In this document: one piece after another, positions 43,565-54,800 of the stretch
Layout: every line of letters starts with the position of its first letter
Position numbering within the stretch: the first letter of the stretch is position 1
Assembly: GCA_030267565.1 (NCBI GenBank)
Contig: BRXU01000028.1
Location: 645,001-709,000 of the forward strand
Direction: 5' to 3'
DNA from: Pleodorina starrii
Lineage: Eukaryota; Chlorophyta; Chlorophyceae; Chlamydomonadales; Volvocaceae
Length of the DNA: 64,000 nucleotides
Notes under the pieces: generated by a model
The model's input: the letters and a program-made list of their open reading frames with translations, nothing else
What the model was told of the DNA's origin: nothing
Databases searched by the model: none
Made by a program: the position numbers and the translations under genes

Positions 43565-46500
43565 ATGCGTTACCAACACATGCTAGCCGCCACGGCCTTA
43601 CTGCTCGCCGCCAGCATCCTACAGTGTGCTGCTCAAACTAGTGGTAAGTCAAATTCTATGGCTACGCAAATAAGGGCCTGTACTGATTCATCCTATTATC
43701 GTCCGATGATCCTGTACATGGCCATGGCTGGGGCCTGCCACAAATAATTTAGCGCTCTAAATTGCAAACTCTTTACCAGTTTTTGTCCTTTTTGTTTGTG
43801 CTCGAGTTGTCCTATTCCGCACTTGACTTGCAACAGGCCGATGTCAGTTGCTTGCGCGGTTGCTTACCGTCGCCTTGCTGGCTGCACGCTAGGTCGCATC
43901 ATTCACGGAAGAGCAAACAAACTCACACTATTACTCGGCTGTTATTCCCTATTACTCGGCTTTTCTTATCACTGAGGCAGCTCCCGACTGGGCTGCCTCG
44001 CTGTGGGGCCCATAACAATACGTCGGTCCCTGCAGTCGTCCGGAGTTCGCATCGCTGTGGCCGCCCCAGCCCGCCTCCGTCCCCCCCCCCCCCACCACAT
44101 GGCCGGTCGCCCCTTGGCCCGCCATGTGGTGGGACCACAGCACACAAGCAGCACGGCAGCCATTGGCGCCCGCAACCCCCGGGCCTGATTCATAACTGCT
44201 CCCTCTATCCGCCCGCCCTCTTGCCCACCCTTCCTGGACCCCTATCACACCGGAACAGGGAACCTTCGACCGGCGCGTTCGCCCCGTCCGCCGTCAACCC
44301 CACCGCCCCCTCCGCCACCACCCTTCTGGGCAGGCAAGTGCGAGCCCTAACTACCCTCCCGTCCCCCGGCCCGCACGCATACGCACATGCTCACGCCGTC
44401 CAACACGTTTTACCTTGACTCTGACCCTGACGAACGCCCCTGACACCCGACCCCTCCACGTCCCCTCTGCCGCCTGCACCGCATGCCGTCGAACCATCGG
44501 GCGCGCTCCGCCGCCGCCGCCGCCGCTGCCAACACGAACACGCGCTTTTGTGCGCGCACACACACACACACACGCACATCGAACGCAGCCCAACCAATCC
44601 GGCTGGCCGACAACCAGTGCATCGACGTGGCTGGGGGCGTCAGCGGCGTCATCAACGGCGCGAAACTCATTCCGGCCAAGTGTGTCGCGACTTCAAGGAC
44701 CCAGAAATGGGTCGTGCTCAACGCCGGTGCGCAGTCGGGCCGGTGGCCGGGCGGTTGGTAGTTGGAGGTTGGCGGTCGGCGCCGGCAAAGCTGACGCCGC
44801 CTCAACCGCTCTCTACAGGCGTCCTGGCCGTCGCCGCACGCTTAGGGGGGGGGTACTCCGGACACTCCACGGTAATTCTTATGATGACACGCTCTCAAAA
44901 ATATAGCAGATACGCTCTCACCGAGAGGCCATGGAAGGGGCGAGGAGGGGCACAGGGCAGGTCGCTCCATGTGTTGTGTCCCTGTGTGGTCGGGGCTTGG
45001 GCGCCTAGGACCCGAAAAGCGTAGGCTTCTCGGTACGAGAAGGCGGGTTCTTGGACGAAGTAGTTGAGTATCTCTTGTCGTACTGTTGACATCTGAGTTA
45101 TGCTGAGGATGTTCTTTTGACCGGCTATTCGCCGTGTTGTGACTCTAGGTTCATCCTTTTGTTCCCGCCCTCTCCCACCCTGTGTTGGCGCGCGCGGCGC
45201 GTCGCTTCTCCACCGGGTCTGAACCGCCCGGTGGTTGAGAGCCTAGGTCACGGCCGGCCACTGGTCCAACTTGAAAATGGGGTTTTTGGGGCTTTTGGGA
45301 GACGAATCGAGGTCGAGCCGATCAGCGGGGAGACCGGGTTTATCGCCAAGCCGATCAGCGGGGCGGCGAAGGGTTGGTTGGTCTGGGTGGCAACGTTGGA
45401 GTCGGTTGCATTGTCAGGATATAGCGTCGTTGTTAGCGGTGTTCGAGTCTCGGCTCCGGTGGCATCGCCGCTGGGGCTCTATCTAGCGTTATTAATTGTA
45501 ACGAATGAGGACAAGAAGCAGTGATGAGGGCGCGCGCCGTGCCGGGCACAAGGCCCGTCGCAGGGCCCATCGCAAGCGCGCTGGCCTTGCCTTGCACAGC
45601 CTTTGCACATTGCCGTACGCTGTCGTACACTGTGCGCCATGCAGGCGGCGGCGTGCTGCGCTTCATGAGCGCCGTCAACACGACGCGCTGCTGGACCGCC
45701 TGGCCGCTGTACGACAACGCGCCGCCCAGTAACGGCGACTACGGCAGCGCCTCTGACATGGCGCTCAACGGCGCTGTACGGCTGTGGAACTGCGACTTCA
45801 CGGATGACTCCCAGCAGTTCAAGCCGGTCGGTCAGCCCGCCGGGTAAGCCCTGAGCCGTCGGGTCGCTGCCGCTGCTGCCCTGAAATTGCCGGAAAGGGC
45901 CGTTCTAAGGGCCGTTAGATGGGCCGTTAGATGGGCCGTTAGAAGGGTCGTTAGAATGGTCGTTAGATGGGTCGTTAGAAGGGTCGTGGTTTGCGAGTGC
46001 CTAGGGCTGCGTTGCCTTCTTCCTCGAGGGGCTTAGATGTTGATGGGGGGGGCGGGGCTGTTTTCCGGAGGCGCGGCCTCCGGAGACGCGGCCGTGCCCT
46101 CCTCCCTCCATTCCGCTCCCAGTCTGACCCCGCGTCGCCCGCCCTGCGACAATTTTTAGAGGAACGACGACCGAACTGACACACCCGCCCTCCCTTCTTC
46201 TTCTTCATACGATCATTCGAGATTAAAACCTCTTTACTGACACTTCTCCTCCCCCCCTTCCCTATACGTGGATAAGCCCCTTTCTTCCCGCTTACACGCA
46301 CGCACACACGCACCCCTCCCCGCCTGCGCTTCCCGCAGCTGGTCGCTGGTTCCCGCCTTCACCTCCAAGAACTGCGTCACCATGGACTCCTCCGGCGGCG
46401 AGGTCCTGCTGCAGCTGGAGACGTGCGGCGGACTGCCCAACCAGACCTTCTCCTTCAGTGAGTCCTGTCTCTGGGCCGGGCACTGCTTACGTCTTTTTAG

Positions 46501-47144
46501 GCCGCCGTCTCCGGTCTCTCATACGGTACAACAAAAGCCAAACTGGGCAGTGTGCTGCGCACTTTGCGCGGATGTCAATTACGCGACAGGTCCTTGCGGT
46601 GTTGGGTCTTAGTTGTGATAATGGGAGGTGCTGTGAATGCCGAGCGAGCGAGCTTTTCAGGGGTTCGAACCTCGGCAGCCAACTAGGGCCGGAGAGGAGG
46701 CTTTGCCACGATTTGAACCCGGGCGGAGGGTATGTTCAACCCGAAGAGCAGGGAGTGCTTCACCCTACACCGAAAGAATCAAGAAAATATTCTTGGTACC
46801 TGAAAAAGGACCCCATCCAGACATGTCGAGTCGATGGATCGGGGGACACGTTTCGTGTTTTTGCCCCTCGACCCTTACCCACCGCAGATGGTCTGCCGCC
46901 ACCAGCGCCCGTGCGGCAGCCTATCCCGCCGCCGCCGCCGCCGTCGCCGCCGCCCCGAAAGCAGCCGCCGCCGCCGCCGCCGTCATCGCCATCGCCGCCG
47001 CCGCCGTCGCCGCCGCCCAGGAAGGCACAAAAGTCGCCACCGCCGCCGCCGCCGTCATCGCCATCACCGCCGCCGTCGCCGCTGCCAAAGTCGCCGGCGT
47101 CGCCAAAGCCTAATCGCTCTCCACGCCTGGGTCGACTAGCCTAA
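43565..47144 (+). CDS. Secreted ricin-B-type beta-trefoil lectin with hydroxyproline-rich tail
   Basis: Five exons: 43565-43643, 44589-44726, 45645-45843, 46339-46457, 46888-47144; 792 nt, 263 residues, all GT-AG. Residues 1-23 are a signal peptide (LAATALLLAASILQCAA). Residues 27-182 hold three repeats that look like a ricin-B beta-trefoil: IRLADNQCIDVAGG...TQKWVVLN, then NGAVRLWNCDFTDDSQQF, then LLQLETCGGLPNQTFSF; the Q-x-W/F positions and paired Cys are the visible signs. Residues 183-263 are a Pro-rich tail of (S)PPPP blocks with Lys and Ser, typical of volvocine extracellular hydroxyproline-rich glycoproteins. Introns roughly separate the trefoil lobes. The protein is probably a cell-wall or matrix carbohydrate-binding protein; ligand unknown. 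Confidence 0.82.
45897..45987 (+). repeat. 12-bp tandem repeat, about 7.5 units
   Basis: Unit GGGYCGTTAGAW repeats head to tail just after the third exon of the lectin gene. Units drift from GGGCCGTTAGAT to GGGTCGTTAGAA along the array. Confidence 0.9.
46637..46676 (+). other. tRNA-like fragment (B-box with 7-bp closing stem)
   Basis: TGCCGAG and CTCGGCA can pair and enclose GGGGTTCGAAC, a B-box-like sequence. The span is only 40 nt, so the D and anticodon arms are missing. It may be a tRNA-derived SINE remnant in the fourth lectin intron, or coincidence. Confidence 0.3.
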
Positions 47145-49396
47145 GTCCATCTCAGCCAGCCGGTTTCCTGGGTCTCCAGGGAGAGCAGGTGAGGACCTGG
47201 AGCCGCGCGCGGTGGCGTTTCGCACTCGTGTGTGGGCGTGGGCGTGCCGAACCCGCCGTAGTATGCCCGCCCGTGGCAAGCAAGGTGTATGCTGTGCATG
47301 AAAGGGAAGTGGGCTTAGGATAGAAAGCAAGCCCGTCGAGGAGGGAAGGGGCCAAGGAGGGTTGAGCTTGGGTTGACAAGGCGGACACAGCGCCACGCAG
47401 GGCCGCTAACGCGCCATGCTCTCTCTTGAGTGTCCTTCCCTGCCCCTGTCCGCCTGCTGAGTGTTCCTCCCTGGCCACTCCTTCCTCCGGGAAACCGCAG
47501 ATCCGGCAATTTCATCACGGGCGATGCGTTTGTGGGGCTCAGAGGAAGGCGCGTGCGCACCGCCTGCCAACGCCAGCCAGCGTGAGCGGCTGCCTTACGC
47601 ACCCGGACTGTGTCCGAGGCAATGACGTTTCCATATTGATTCTTTGAGCCGTGCTGCAGCGCGGTCAATAAAAACCCATGCCGGGCGGCCGAGCTGCGGG
47701 ATACCCATACGCCGGTCGTGCGACCCGTACATCAACTGCAGCTTAATGTACGGGTCGTGAATGTGAATGGCTGCGCGCGGTGGCGATGCCATGTCCCGAG
47801 CTCACGAAGGTGCGTCTGTCGCCGGGACGATTCCGCAGCTGGGGTCGTACGACCCGTATCGCGTGGCCGCATGGCACGGTGTTGCATGTCAGCCCGCAAA
47901 CCCCTTGATGGAAGTGGCCGCATCTCTCTGTGTGTGCGTGTGTGCAGCTGTGCACGCGCAAGAGCATAAAGGCATAATGAGTCGATGTGGCAGGGGGTGC
48001 GTTGGCGGCAAGGATGTCCCCAGCAAATGCCTTCGGGCCGTGGAAATCGGTAGTGGTTATTACAGTTGGGGTGGCTCGGGACCCTCCGAAGGAAGGGTTT
48101 CGGAGCCAGACGGCGGGCACGGTGGGATGCCTGTGAGGTGTGTGTGAGTGGTTGTGTGGTGAGGTGTAGCACGAACTGCCAAGCAGTCGTTCGTTCGTTC
48201 GTGCGTGCGTGTGTGCGGGTATGTGAACGCGCGTGCCTGCGTACGTGCGCGCGTGTGCGAGCTGTCGCATTGGGGTGGTGGTGCGTCCGACGTGAGGCCA
48301 AGGCGCGTTGCAGGGTTGGAAGCAAATAGCATTTATCTTGCTTGGTTGTGTGCGTGGGCCCGGCTCTGCCGGGGTGTGGTTGCCGTTAAAGGCGCACAGA
48401 TTGCTTTGTACAGATACAATTGTGACAAGTTGTCTCTTTGGTTGTGTTGGGAACCCAACGAAGGGTGCGGTGGCGGTGGTTTTCCGCACTGCTGTAGGTG
48501 GGAGAGGGGTTCCAGGGGCGGGGCGCGCCGCAATTCGAGCGGCCTCTTGATACGCGATGTGGTACATTGATTCTGCGGATGCTAGCTGATTGGCTTCTGT
48601 GAAGGTTGGGACGACACGTTCAGCACGTGTCCTTACTGTTCTTGCTGCCTGTACGGCGGAGCCCTTGGCGCCCGTACGGCGGCACCGGGGAAATTCGTAC
48701 TGCCTTACATGTGTGGAGGTTTGGGTTCGGGGGGCCGGGCGCGGCGCACAGTAGTTTTAATGTTAAGATGTTGATCGACTCAAAAGACGAATAATTCTTT
48801 TGCTTCCTGGATTCCGGATTCGTATCTGTAAGGAATATGTCCTTGTAACGACTGTTGCTCTTTATGCGGAGGCCCCCGGCGTGAAGTTCCTCTATCTTGG
48901 GGTCCTCCGCCCGACAAGATTTCCCGCCGCCCGCGTCCCTGCTGCCTGACTGCGAGTGAACGAGCGAGCGAGCGATGGCATCCGTATTCCGGAGACCCGC
49001 GCGCGCCCCGCGACACCTGAGCACACCTACGTAGTGAGAACCCCGAGAGCACCGGAGGACCGGCTGGCCGCACGGTTGTCGTGTCGCACATCTTGACTTC
49101 ATCGGATTGAATTATGATTATCAACACAGCACCCTTCATATTATTTTACTTTGTGTTATTATCCCATAGCAGCAAGCACAGGTGATTCGCCGTCCCCGAG
49201 CCCCTGGCAACCCCAGCGTCCCACCCGCGCCCGCCCCAGCGTCCCATCATGTCCACTCTGGCCCTTGAGAAAGGTTTTCCTTATTTTAATCTCGCGAGTA
49301 GCAACGCCTGCATCAGCTGAAGATAACGCACTTCAGCGTCAACACCTGAAAGAGAACATACGACACCATGTATGTACGACAGGCACCAGCGGCCTG

Positions 49397-49498
49397 CACG
49401 CCGCGGGGCATATTTGATGCAGGACGATGGCTGGCTGGATTGAGTGAAGGTTAAATCCAGCCAGCCATCGTCCTGCATCAAATATGCCCCGCGGCGTG
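49397..49498. repeat. Perfect 45-bp inverted repeat with 12-nt loop
   Basis: The arm 49397-49441 is the exact reverse complement of 49454-49498; the loop 49442-49453 is GAGTGAAGGTTA. Either strand would fold into an uninterrupted 45-bp RNA hairpin. It could be a small-RNA precursor, a short fold-back transposon, or a replication or assembly artefact. Confidence 0.9.
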
Positions 49499-49713
49499 TT
49501 ATCCGAAGCGTGCCGGAGGATAATGTATCCTTCTGAAGGCCGTAGCTGTTGTTGCTGCAGGGGGCTCCGGACCTTTGGATGGAAAGAGCCAGCGGGCCAA
49601 CTTGCCGTGCACTGCAGCGGAGTCTATGAGGGCTAAAAGAAAGTGTTCCATTCCGTGCCATCAAATCCTCCTTGAACTTCTCACTGGGATCCGTTCCTGC
49701 AGCACAGGGTGTG

Positions 49714-50121
49714 CTAGATAGGGTGTGCTCCTGTGTGCTTCACATGCTCGTGCAGAAAATGCAGAACATAGCGCGTATACCCTGGTGCTAACCATGATCG
49801 CAGAGATTCATTGCAGTGGATCAAGATATGTGGCAGTTTCAGAGTAGGTGGAAACTCTGGAAGCTGCCGATGCCGTTGGTTGATGTCAGAAGCCACAGGC
49901 CAGCCAACACGCAGATAGGCAAGACGCATTCCGGATGTAAGCAGTGGTTGACCCAACTCCAGACAACGATCCATAAGAATAAAATGCTGGATAGATGAGC
50001 AGGTGGAATCCCGTCCGATGAGCTGGGACGAGCTAGGTGGGCGTACTGATGCCGCGTCGATGTTAATCCAAAGGCGTCTATAATGCGATGTAATGAAGAA
50101 ACTTTTATAGTTTACCTTCAT
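49714..50121 (-). CDS. Possible ORF, unrecognised
   Basis: An ATG-led frame of 135 residues (starts MKVNYKSFFITSHYRRLW, contains ILMDRCLELGQPLLTSG, ends HTGAHPI) lies in lower-GC DNA where long open frames are less expected. No family is recognised and no splice partner was found. It could be a gene fragment or chance. Confidence 0.22.
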   Translation of the reverse strand: MKVNYKSFFITSHYRRLWINIDAASVRPPSSSQLIGRDSTCSSIQHFILMDRCLELGQPLLTSGMRLAYLRVGWPVASDINQRHRQLPEFPPTLKLPHILIHCNESLRSWLAPGYTRYVLHFLHEHVKHTGAHPI

Positions 50122-50776
50122 GGTTATTCGACCATTACTGATGGCATTGCTTGTTGCTCGGGGGAGCTGTTGAGGGCTGATGGCTGAAAGCACTGAGTAC
50201 CGTATTTAAACGTGCGCAACACTCCTTGGATATTGCTTAGATATTATACCATGACTGTGTTTGTCTTATGCATTCAAAGCCCGGTTCTCTTCTATCTGCG
50301 TTGGGTTTCTTCGGAGGAGGGTTCAGGAATTCTGCCGATTGCCAGTAAAGATGGAATGAACCCTGAATTTCGACGTCACTTGTATACTTGCAAGGCGACT
50401 ATAGTTGTCAGAGATTACTGTACGCAGTAGTCAACACCCATCCTTTACAGCAGTCGTACATGTCGGCCGCAGTTTAGCCAGTTTTGCTTACCCATTTGCG
50501 CTGACACACGCACAACTGTACATGGTGGACTGAGCAGTCAATAATCTAGCTGTAGAATTAGCACAATGCGTATCGCGCAAGGATTTTCTGTAACGACTTC
50601 ATTCGCACACCGCTGCCACTAGTTTTTACCAAATCAAGCGCAATTATATCATGTTTCCCAACATAACATCAAACCGTATAAGGGCATCGTAATTAAGAGC
50701 AGAGGCAGTCTAACAAACCGGCTGACGGCCAGCGGTTGAGCAAGCGCCGGCGAGTCACACCGCGCCGACGCAGCTC

Positions 50777-50920
50777 ATGTCCGACGTTATGACCTTCCCG
50801 GGAGACAGGCCACTCGCGGCCTGGCTGGGAATGTGCTTCGGACTCTGTATGCAACCCAGCAGCACCGCCGTCCCAAACAAGAAGCTGCGTGGCAAGGCGG
50901 AGCCCAAGCGCAAAACGTGA
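50777..50920 (+). CDS. Small ORF, 47 residues, unrecognised
   Basis: From ATG 50777 to TGA 50918. It starts MSDVMTFPGDRPLAAWLGMC and ends in a Lys/Arg-rich tail (LRGKAEPKRKT). It may be a tiny gene or the last exon of a gene whose other exons I could not find. Confidence 0.25.
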   Translation: MSDVMTFPGDRPLAAWLGMCFGLCMQPSSTAVPNKKLRGKAEPKRKT

Positions 50921-51841
50921 GGAAGCCTCGCAGCGGGGGGCCGAACCTCGAGCACCTCGGACCCCCGCGGGAGGGAGTCGCTTCGGGTCAGGGGAGCGGG
51001 GCTGATGACGGGGGCGGATGGCCCCCCATCAGCACTAATCCGTGTTGTGCCAAACACAGCACGTGAAGGAAGGGTTGCTGGCCCACGCAGGCGCCCCCCG
51101 CGCTATCGGCGCTTCCTTAAAACTGCACAACAACCCCACTGGGACGTGGGAGGCGCCTGCTCCAAAACACACGCACGCACACGCCGCACGTGTGTCCCAG
51201 CTCAATTGGCACGGTGGCCGTAACAGCGTTGGTGTGACAGTGGGCAGCTTGACACGGTGTGCCGTTGCGCCTATATCGCCAATCGCCTAGCGCGTGCGTG
51301 TGTCCCCGCCCCCGCCGGGTCTCGTCAGGTAGCTGGGTGACTCGGAAGTGTGGTGCACTGAACTGCACTGCGCTGCACTGGGGCCCAGTGTGTCGAGTCA
51401 ATTTTTTCGCTTCAGAAGTATACAGAGGGTGACACAGCGCATACCGTGCTCCCGCATGCTGCTGCGGCTGCTGCCGTACTGCTGCTGCCGTATAGCCTCG
51501 CCGGGGGGCCGGGTGAGGCGAGGCCTTTCTGCGAGGGCCTGCGTGTCTCTCTCGCACAGCCACACGGCCCTCGGGCTCAGCACCACCTCCCACAACGAGC
51601 TGCCCCCCGCAGGCCCCCATCCATCCAGCGTGGACCCCCTTTGGCCCCTTGGTGAATGAAACGCCTCTCTCTCCTCCCTTTTTTTGTCGTCACCGTATGC
51701 CAGCCAGCCAGTCGGCAAGCTTCTTTGGACTGTTTCTTCCACACGCACACACACACACACCCTTTACCCTCCCCTCCCCGCCTTCTTGCCGCGAACCTCC
51801 CGCATTTGCCGTGCTCAAGTCCGACGACCGATTGGCGGGAC

Positions 51842-54800
51842 ATGCCGCTTGTCTCGAAGTACGACCTCATCAAGCAGATCGGCAAGGTACGGCGTCGTCG
51901 TACCTTGGGAATTGCTGCGCTCGGCTGCGTTCCCCTGCCACGCTGTCGGCGCCGCACATTTCCCTCTCGGCGCAGTTGTTATGGTTGTGGTTGTTGCAGT
52001 GGCTTAGGCTCCAGAACCACCGTCAGGTGGAAGGGCCCAGCCGGCGGTGCCATGAAGCCGGTGGGATTTGCTCCATCCGTCCATGCATCCATCCGTCCAT
52101 GCATCCATCCATCCATCCATGCATCCATCCATCCCCGCTGCACCTCCAGGGAGGCTTTTCCGAGATTTGGTTGGCGCAGCGGCGCGACGGCGGAGGCGGC
52201 AGTGACGTCGGCGGCGGCGGTGGCGGCCGTACGGATCCTGTGGCTCTCAAGGTGGTCAAGCTGGCGGATCCCGATTTGGAGGCGGAGGAGGTGGCCACGC
52301 TGATGGCTGAGGCCAAGTTCCTGCGGACGCTGGACTGCCCCTACCTGCTGAGGTGTTACGAGACAGCGGCCACGGAGGATTGGTGAGGGAGGGGGCAGGG
52401 GAGGGGAGGGTTGGTGAGGGGGGGGACTGGGGGGGCCTAGGTGGTAACTGGGCTAAACCACCACTGGTAAGGGCTACGGTAAACTGCAGCGGTGGGACGG
52501 AGACGACCAGGGACATGTGCCAGCTGCGTCGGGGAAGCTGCGTCGGGCTGTGCGGATTTGTGCAAACGTTCAGAGTGCCTCAGACCTGCCGACCCACACA
52601 CACTGCGTGCTGTATGACGCATGCTGTGGCATGCACCCCGCGGGGGGGGGGCGGGGCGCGGTAAAGAGAGGGAAACCGTGGTGGGGTAACCGACTGAGGT
52701 GACCCTGGTGAGTTGAGGTGAGGGGCATTGAAGTGCCCACCCGCTGCTGATGAGACCACGCACCGCACCGCAACGCAACGTACACACACCCGCACCCCGC
52801 AGCCCAGCAGGGTCGTCAAGATCCGGCCACAGCCGCACCTCTTCACCCCCGCATCATCCCAAATCGACACACCGCACTCATTTTGTGTCCCCTCCCGTCC
52901 CGTCCCATCCCGTCCCCTCCCGTCCCCTCCCGTCCCCTCCCGTCCCGTCCCATCCCGTCCCATCCTGTCCCATCCCGTCCCATCCCATCCCGTCCCATCC
53001 CGTCCCATCCCGTCCCATCCCATCCCGTCCCATCCCCTCCCATCCCCTCCCATCCCGTCCCCGCAGGCTGGTTCTGGTGTTGGAGCACTTGTCGGGGGGC
53101 GAGGTGAGGTGCGCTGCGTTGCGTTGCGGTGCGGGCAGCAGGTGTGGGGGTCCCAGCCAGCCAGAAGGGGACTCCAGCCAGCACAGGACATCGGTCGGGA
53201 GCAGCGAGCAGCGAGCGAGGGGAGGCCACCAGTGGGCACCCGAGTGCATGCACCGACGCGGCTGCTCCCTCCTGCCCCACCCACCCACCCACCCACCCGC
53301 GTATCCCCATTCCCCCACGTTCCCCTGCCCGTGGCCGCTGATTCCCCTCCGCAATGCCTTCGTGCATGCCAGCTTTTGGACCACATCCACAAGGTCAAGA
53401 AATACACGGAGGCGGAAGCAGGCAAGCTGTTTGCGCAGGTAATGAAGTCCCCCCCCGGGATCCGGGGGCGCGAGCCGGAGGGCCTGGGGCCCAGGAGGCG
53501 GCTCATTTGATACGTTTGACAATGACTGGCTACCAAAGCTACGCTACAGCAGCCAGCCTGTTACTGGTGCTGGTAACTTCTAACTTGTCCACCCGGACGC
53601 TGTGCCACCTTGTGTACCCGCCTCCTCGCTCCCTGCCCTAAACCTTAAAAACCTTAAAACCCTAAAACCCTGCGACAGATCGTGTCTGCCATTTCCTACC
53701 TGCACAACCTCAACCTCATACACCGGGACATGAAGGTGCGCCAGTGGCTCGGCAGCAGCGCAGTCTTTCATGATGCTCATTGGGGTTTTAGGGTTTTAGT
53801 TTTTTCCAACAGACTCCTAGCATAGCATAGCACGTTGGTCAGCTTGTCACGTTGTCAGCTTTTGCCTCTTCCGGCTCTCCATATGTACTCTTACCCCCAC
53901 TCCACCACCGGACGTAGCACAGCCGCTGGCTCGCCGTTTGGGACACCAAGCCGCCAGTACAATACAGCGAGTGGGCGCCCAACCTGCGGGGAGGTGCCCG
54001 CCGGCCTGCCTGCCTGCCTGTCTGTGACCCTGCCTGCCTGCGTGTTTGCCTGCGCGCTCACCTCCCTCGGCTTTTCCCTCGCCCTGCCTCCCCGGCCCTC
54101 TCCCCCTTCCCCCCCCACCCCCACACCCCCACACATACACACACTCACCAGCCCGAGAACGTGATGTTCACTTCCCCGGTGGAGGAGTGCGAGGCGGCGG
54201 GCAGGCCGCTGCGAGTCAAGGTCATTGATCTGGGGATGGCGGCGCTGTACGACCCCAACAAGGTAAGGAGTCGTACAGTGAAGGTCCGAGCGCAGTGCCG
54301 CGCACTGGGTACATTTATGGCCCTACACGCCGTCCGTAGCCGCTTCCTATGCTCGGGGAAAGTACGGCACGGCACGGCAAGAGCGAACACGTGCCAAGGA
54401 GCGCCCTGGTCCGCAAGCACGCTTCCAACGCCCACGGTCCATCAGGCAAGCAGATCTCCCCGACTGCCGGCCTCTCCCGGTCCCCGTCCCCGCCTCCCTC
54501 CTTCCCGGTGTGCCCTCCCACCTGTCGCCCGGTGCAGCCCATCCGCGGTTGCATGGGCACGCCCGGGTTCGTGCCTCCAGGTAACTTGGGCGCTGGGGGG
54601 CTGGGTCACAGTGTGAAAACCCAAGTCGAGGTGAACCCGAGTTTGTCCCACTTTGTTCATAACAGGCATAAACTGCATATCAAAGCCTGCGCGACCTGGC
54701 CAGTGGCCACTTGGTCTTCAGGCGGCGGGCTGACCAGCCAGGCATTACTTTACGTGTGTGTGTGTGCTTACGTGTTTGTGTGTTTGTGCGTGTGTTTTTG

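Larger units (their letters stand above)
47145..51841. other. Gene-poor region between lectin and kinase genes
   Basis: About 4.7 kb with no well-supported gene. It contains the perfect fold-back at 49397-49498, a 47-codon open frame at 50777-50920, a 136-codon frame on the - strand at 49714-50121, and GT-rich low-complexity DNA around 48180-48260. The part 48750-50700 is clearly lower in GC. Confidence 0.5.

Noticed and set aside
52889..53060. Long Pro/Ser/His open frames through the TCCCR array
   Set aside because: A pentanucleotide repeat without stop codons keeps several frames open on both strands; the DNA is an intron with good splice sites on either side.
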